Positions 61,629 to 64,000 of a stretch of DNA of 64,000 nt are shown here, one piece after another (positions within the stretch are counted from its first letter, which is position 1; every line of letters begins with the position of its first letter). The notes beneath the pieces were generated by a model. It saw nothing but the letters and a program-made list of their open reading frames with translations. It had not been told where the DNA came from and searched no databases. Source of the stretch: Pseudomonas entomophila (GTDB lineage Bacteria > Pseudomonadota > Gammaproteobacteria > Pseudomonadales > Pseudomonadaceae); the NCBI RefSeq assembly GCF_029193575.1, contig NZ_JARGCS010000056.1:434001-498000 (forward strand), given 5' to 3'. The position numbers and the translations under genes were made by a program.

Positions 61629-62462
61629 ATGAGCCTGACCATCACCCCTCTCAGCCCGGCCCTCGGCGCACAGATCAGCGGCGTGGACATCAGCCGCGAA
61701 ATCACCGCCCAGCAGCGTGACGCCATCGAGCAGGCGCTGCTGCAACACCAGGTGCTGTTCTTCCGCGACCAGCCGCTCACCCCGCAGCAGCAGGCCGAAT
61801 TCGCCGCGCGCTTCGGCGACCTGCACATCCACCCGATCTACCCCAACGTGCCGGAAACCCCGCAGGTGCTGATCCTCGACACCGCGGTCACCGACGTGCG
61901 CGACAACGCCATCTGGCACACCGACGTGACCTTCCTGCCGACCCCGGCCCTGGGCGCGGTGCTCAGCGCCAAGCAACTGCCGGCGTATGGCGGCGACACC
62001 CTGTGGGCCAGCGGCATCGCCGCCTTCGAGGCGCTGTCGGCACCCTTGCGCGCCCTGCTCGACGGCCTGACCGCGACCCACGACTTCACCAAGTCGTTCC
62101 CCCTGGAGCGCTTCGGCAGCACCCCGGAAGACCTGGCGCGCTGGGAAGCCACGCGGCGCAACAACCCGCCGCTGTCGCACCCGGTGGTGCGCACCCACCC
62201 GGTCAGCGGGCGCAAGGCGTTGTTCGTCAATGAAGGGTTCACCACGCGGATCAACGAGCTGAACGAGCACGAGAGCGAGGCGCTGCTCAAGCTGCTGTTC
62301 GCCCATGCCACGCGGCCGGAATTCAGCATTCGCTGGCGCTGGCAGGAAAATGACGTGGCGTTCTGGGACAACCGCGTGACCCAGCATTACGCGGTGGATG
62401 ACTACCGGCCGCAGCGCCGGGTGATGCACCGCGCGACGATTCTCGGCGACGCGCCGTTCTGA
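61629..62462 (+). CDS. tauD: Taurine dioxygenase
   Basis: A 277-residue Fe(II)/2-oxoglutarate dioxygenase that converts taurine to sulfite and aminoacetaldehyde. The iron facial triad is H97-x-D99 (WHTDVTF) and His253 (VTQHYAVDDY); the 2-oxoglutarate-binding Arg lies in RRVMHR. One internal Met, no Cys. It ends the tau operon, separated from tauC by a REP-like hairpin. Confidence 0.95.
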   Translation: MSLTITPLSPALGAQISGVDISREITAQQRDAIEQALLQHQVLFFRDQPLTPQQQAEFAARFGDLHIHPIYPNVPETPQVLILDTAVTDVRDNAIWHTDVTFLPTPALGAVLSAKQLPAYGGDTLWASGIAAFEALSAPLRALLDGLTATHDFTKSFPLERFGSTPEDLARWEATRRNNPPLSHPVVRTHPVSGRKALFVNEGFTTRINELNEHESEALLKLLFAHATRPEFSIRWRWQENDVAFWDNRVTQHYAVDDYRPQRRVMHRATILGDAPF

Positions 62463-62471
62463 AGTGCCCCG

Positions 62472-62490
62472 GGGAGGCCGTCGGCCTCCC
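62472..62490 (+). terminator. Hairpin after tauD
   Basis: An 8-bp stem GGGAGGCC / GGCCTCCC with a 3-nt loop starts 10 bp after the tauD stop; no T tract. It abuts the REP pair. Confidence 0.5.
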
Positions 62491-62577
62491 ATCGCCGGGC
62501 AAGCCCGCTTCCACAGGTACCCCGCAGCTCTCAGGGCCAGCGGTGAACCTGAGCGGGCTTGCCCCGCGATGGGCCGC
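62488..62577. repeat. Inverted pair of REP elements
   Basis: Copy 1 (62488-62516) contains CGCCGGGCAAGCCCGCTTCC and copy 2 (62550-62577) its inverse GAGCGGGCTTGCCCCGCGATGG. They fill the gap between tauD and the convergent transporter. Confidence 0.8.
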
Positions 62578-62594
62578 AGCGCGGCCCCGGCGAT

Positions 62595-64000
62595 CTAGCG
62601 GACCAAGTGCAGGTACTGCATGTGCCGCTCGTACTGGTCGAGGATGTCGTTGATGATCTGCTCCTTGCTGTAGCCCACCAGGTCGTAGTTCTGGCTGCCC
62701 TCGGCCAGGTGCACTTCAGCCCGGTAATACCGCCGGTTCTTCAACTCCTGTGTCCCCAACCCTCCCAACGCGAACGACGGGGTGAAGTACCCGCGCATCT
62801 GCACCTGGTAGATGAACGGCTGCTCCTCGCCATGGCCGATCTTCAGGCTGACGTTGTCATGGCTCGGGTCGTCCTGGGTGATCAGCGTCAGCCCCTTCTG
62901 CTCGAACACCGCCGTGACCTCGGCGATCGCCGGGCGCACCACGTCGTCCATGAAGCGGTACACCTCGTCACGCGACGGGAAGTGCACCACCTGGCTCAGG
63001 CGCTGGCGCCAGCCGCCCCGGCCAGGCCGCGACACAGCGAACGGCGCCAGCGAATGCAGCTGCGCGATCTGCCGCTGCGACTCCAGGTAGAACGCCTTGT
63101 GCAGCCCCCACATCATGCACAGCAGGATCAGCGAGAACGGCAGCGAGGTCAGCACCACCGCCGACTTCAGCGAATCGATGCTGCCGGCGAACAGCAAGCC
63201 ACTGGTGACCAGCGCAGTCATCGCGCCCCAGAACACCCGCAGCCAGTTCGGCCCGTCCTCGTCGGCGTTGCCGCCCTTGGCCGACAGGGTCGAGAGCACT
63301 ACCGTGCCGGAGTCCGCCGAGGTCACGAAGAACACGAAGCTGATGAACACCGTCACGGCGATCACCGTGCGGCTCCAAGGGTAGGTTTCCAACAGCAGGT
63401 AAAGGCTCATCGACGGGTTGTCCAGCGCCGACTGGCCCAGCGCGGTCATGCCGTGGTTGATCACTTGGTCCAGGGCGCTGTTGCCGAAGATCGACATCCA
63501 CGCCAGGGTGAAGCCCAGCGGGATCAGCAGCACGCCGAAGACGAATTCACGGATGGTCCGGCCCCGGGAGATGCGCGCGATGAACAGCCCCACGAACGGC
63601 GCCCAGGCGATCCACCAGGCCCAGTAGAACACCGTCCAGCCGCCCAGCCAGTCGCGCTGCTCGCCGTAGGCGTACACGTCGAAGCTCTTGCGCGGCAGGG
63701 CGCCGAGGTAGTCGCCGAGGTTCTGGATCAAGGTGTTGAACAGGTGCTGGGTCGGCCCGGCGAACAGCACGAACAGCAGCAGCGCGCAGGCCAGGAACAG
63801 GTTGATGTCGCTCATCACCCGCACGCCCTTCTCCACCCCCGCCACCGCCACGGCCACCGCCGCGCCCATCATCAGCGCGATCAGCGCCACCTGCACCCAC
63901 TGGCTGTGGTCGATGCCGAACAGGTAGTCCAGGCCGGCATTGAGGTGCAGCACGCCGAAGCCCATGTCGGCGCCCAGGCCGAACACCGTGGCGATGATGC
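62595..64000 (-). CDS. betT: BCCT choline/betaine transporter (5' end outside window)
   Basis: The visible part is the C-terminal 467 or so residues of a BCCT-family carrier; the frame is open at the right edge. The family signature is clear: FYWAWWIAWAPFVGLFIARISRGRTIREF. Several membrane segments follow, then a cytoplasmic tail of about 170 residues (from about QRQIAQLHSLA) of the long BetT type, which senses osmotic strength in related carriers. BetT-type proteins import choline with protons or sodium. Substrate assignment is by similarity. Confidence 0.88.
   Translation of the reverse strand, partial: IIATVFGLGADMGFGVLHLNAGLDYLFGIDHSQWVQVALIALMMGAAVAVAVAGVEKGVRVMSDINLFLACALLLFVLFAGPTQHLFNTLIQNLGDYLGALPRKSFDVYAYGEQRDWLGGWTVFYWAWWIAWAPFVGLFIARISRGRTIREFVFGVLLIPLGFTLAWMSIFGNSALDQVINHGMTALGQSALDNPSMSLYLLLETYPWSRTVIAVTVFISFVFFVTSADSGTVVLSTLSAKGGNADEDGPNWLRVFWGAMTALVTSGLLFAGSIDSLKSAVVLTSLPFSLILLCMMWGLHKAFYLESQRQIAQLHSLAPFAVSRPGRGGWRQRLSQVVHFPSRDEVYRFMDDVVRPAIAEVTAVFEQKGLTLITQDDPSHDNVSLKIGHGEEQPFIYQVQMRGYFTPSFALGGLGTQELKNRRYYRAEVHLAEGSQNYDLVGYSKEQIINDILDQYERHMQYLHLVR

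Overview
The window is chromosomal DNA from a fluorescent Pseudomonas of the P. putida type. The evidence is high GC with strong G/C third-position bias, P. putida-style REP palindromes in the intergenic gaps, and gene neighbourhoods I recognise from P. putida: coaD-fdx-mutM, rlmI-mgtE/ilvD, ompR-envZ / rimB-rimK, tex-gshA, and the ssu-lsfA-porin-tau block. Coding density is high. I see no insertion sequence, prophage, CRISPR array, rRNA or tRNA gene. The window is cut at both ends: an M16 peptidase at the left and a BCCT transporter at the right.

Layout. 1-5898: two pairs of M16 peptidase genes around rsmD. 5959-12261: a YheT-type hydrolase, a mercaptopyruvate sulfurtransferase, a TetR regulator divergent from a coniferyl-aldehyde-type dehydrogenase, and a Tat-signal small subunit with a GMC oxidoreductase. 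12373-19762: coaD, ferredoxin, mutM, an HDOD protein, rlmI, a short MgtE and ilvD. 19907-25957: a phosphorylcholine-phosphatase-like HAD enzyme, a TcyP-type cystine carrier, folA, and a DUF2868/DUF3482 GTPase pair. 26000-32725: a BON-LysM protein, fdhD with a YdeP-type molybdoenzyme, a glycine-zipper protein, an orphan CheR with a LuxR-type response regulator, and a thioesterase. 32892-40560: pckA, hslO, a PAP2 phosphatase, hslR, rimB-rimK, and ompR-envZ. 40789-45980: tex, a PaaI thioesterase, gshA and a TetR gene. 46061-51211: one 1,716-residue protein of the Pseudomonas dermonecrotic-toxin-like (DUF6543-type) class. 51261-62462: the sulfur-starvation block ssuEADCBF, lsfA, an OprD-family porin and tauABCD. 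62595-64000: a BetT-like BCCT carrier.

How the genes work together. The right-hand block releases sulfite from organosulfonates. A porin admits substrate, SsuABC and TauABC import it, SsuD/SsuE and TauD desulfonate it, and LsfA handles peroxides. The most striking observation is that these twelve proteins are almost free of cysteine and methionine: I count about 21 internal sulfur residues in about 3,300. SsuA, TauA and SsuF contain none beyond the initiator Met, and the only internal sulfur atom in LsfA is its catalytic Cys. Other sulfur or thiol genes in the window (sulfurtransferase, cystine carrier, gshA) are not sulfur-sparing.

Other points worth a second look: an M16 peptidase pair without export signals; an MgtE lacking most of its N domain behind a long structured leader; GC hairpins after both sulfonate-binding-protein genes and between ompR and envZ; a 28-bp perfect palindrome between rlmI and mgtE; inverted repeats upstream of lsfA; and the three-fold internal repeat in the giant toxin-like protein.
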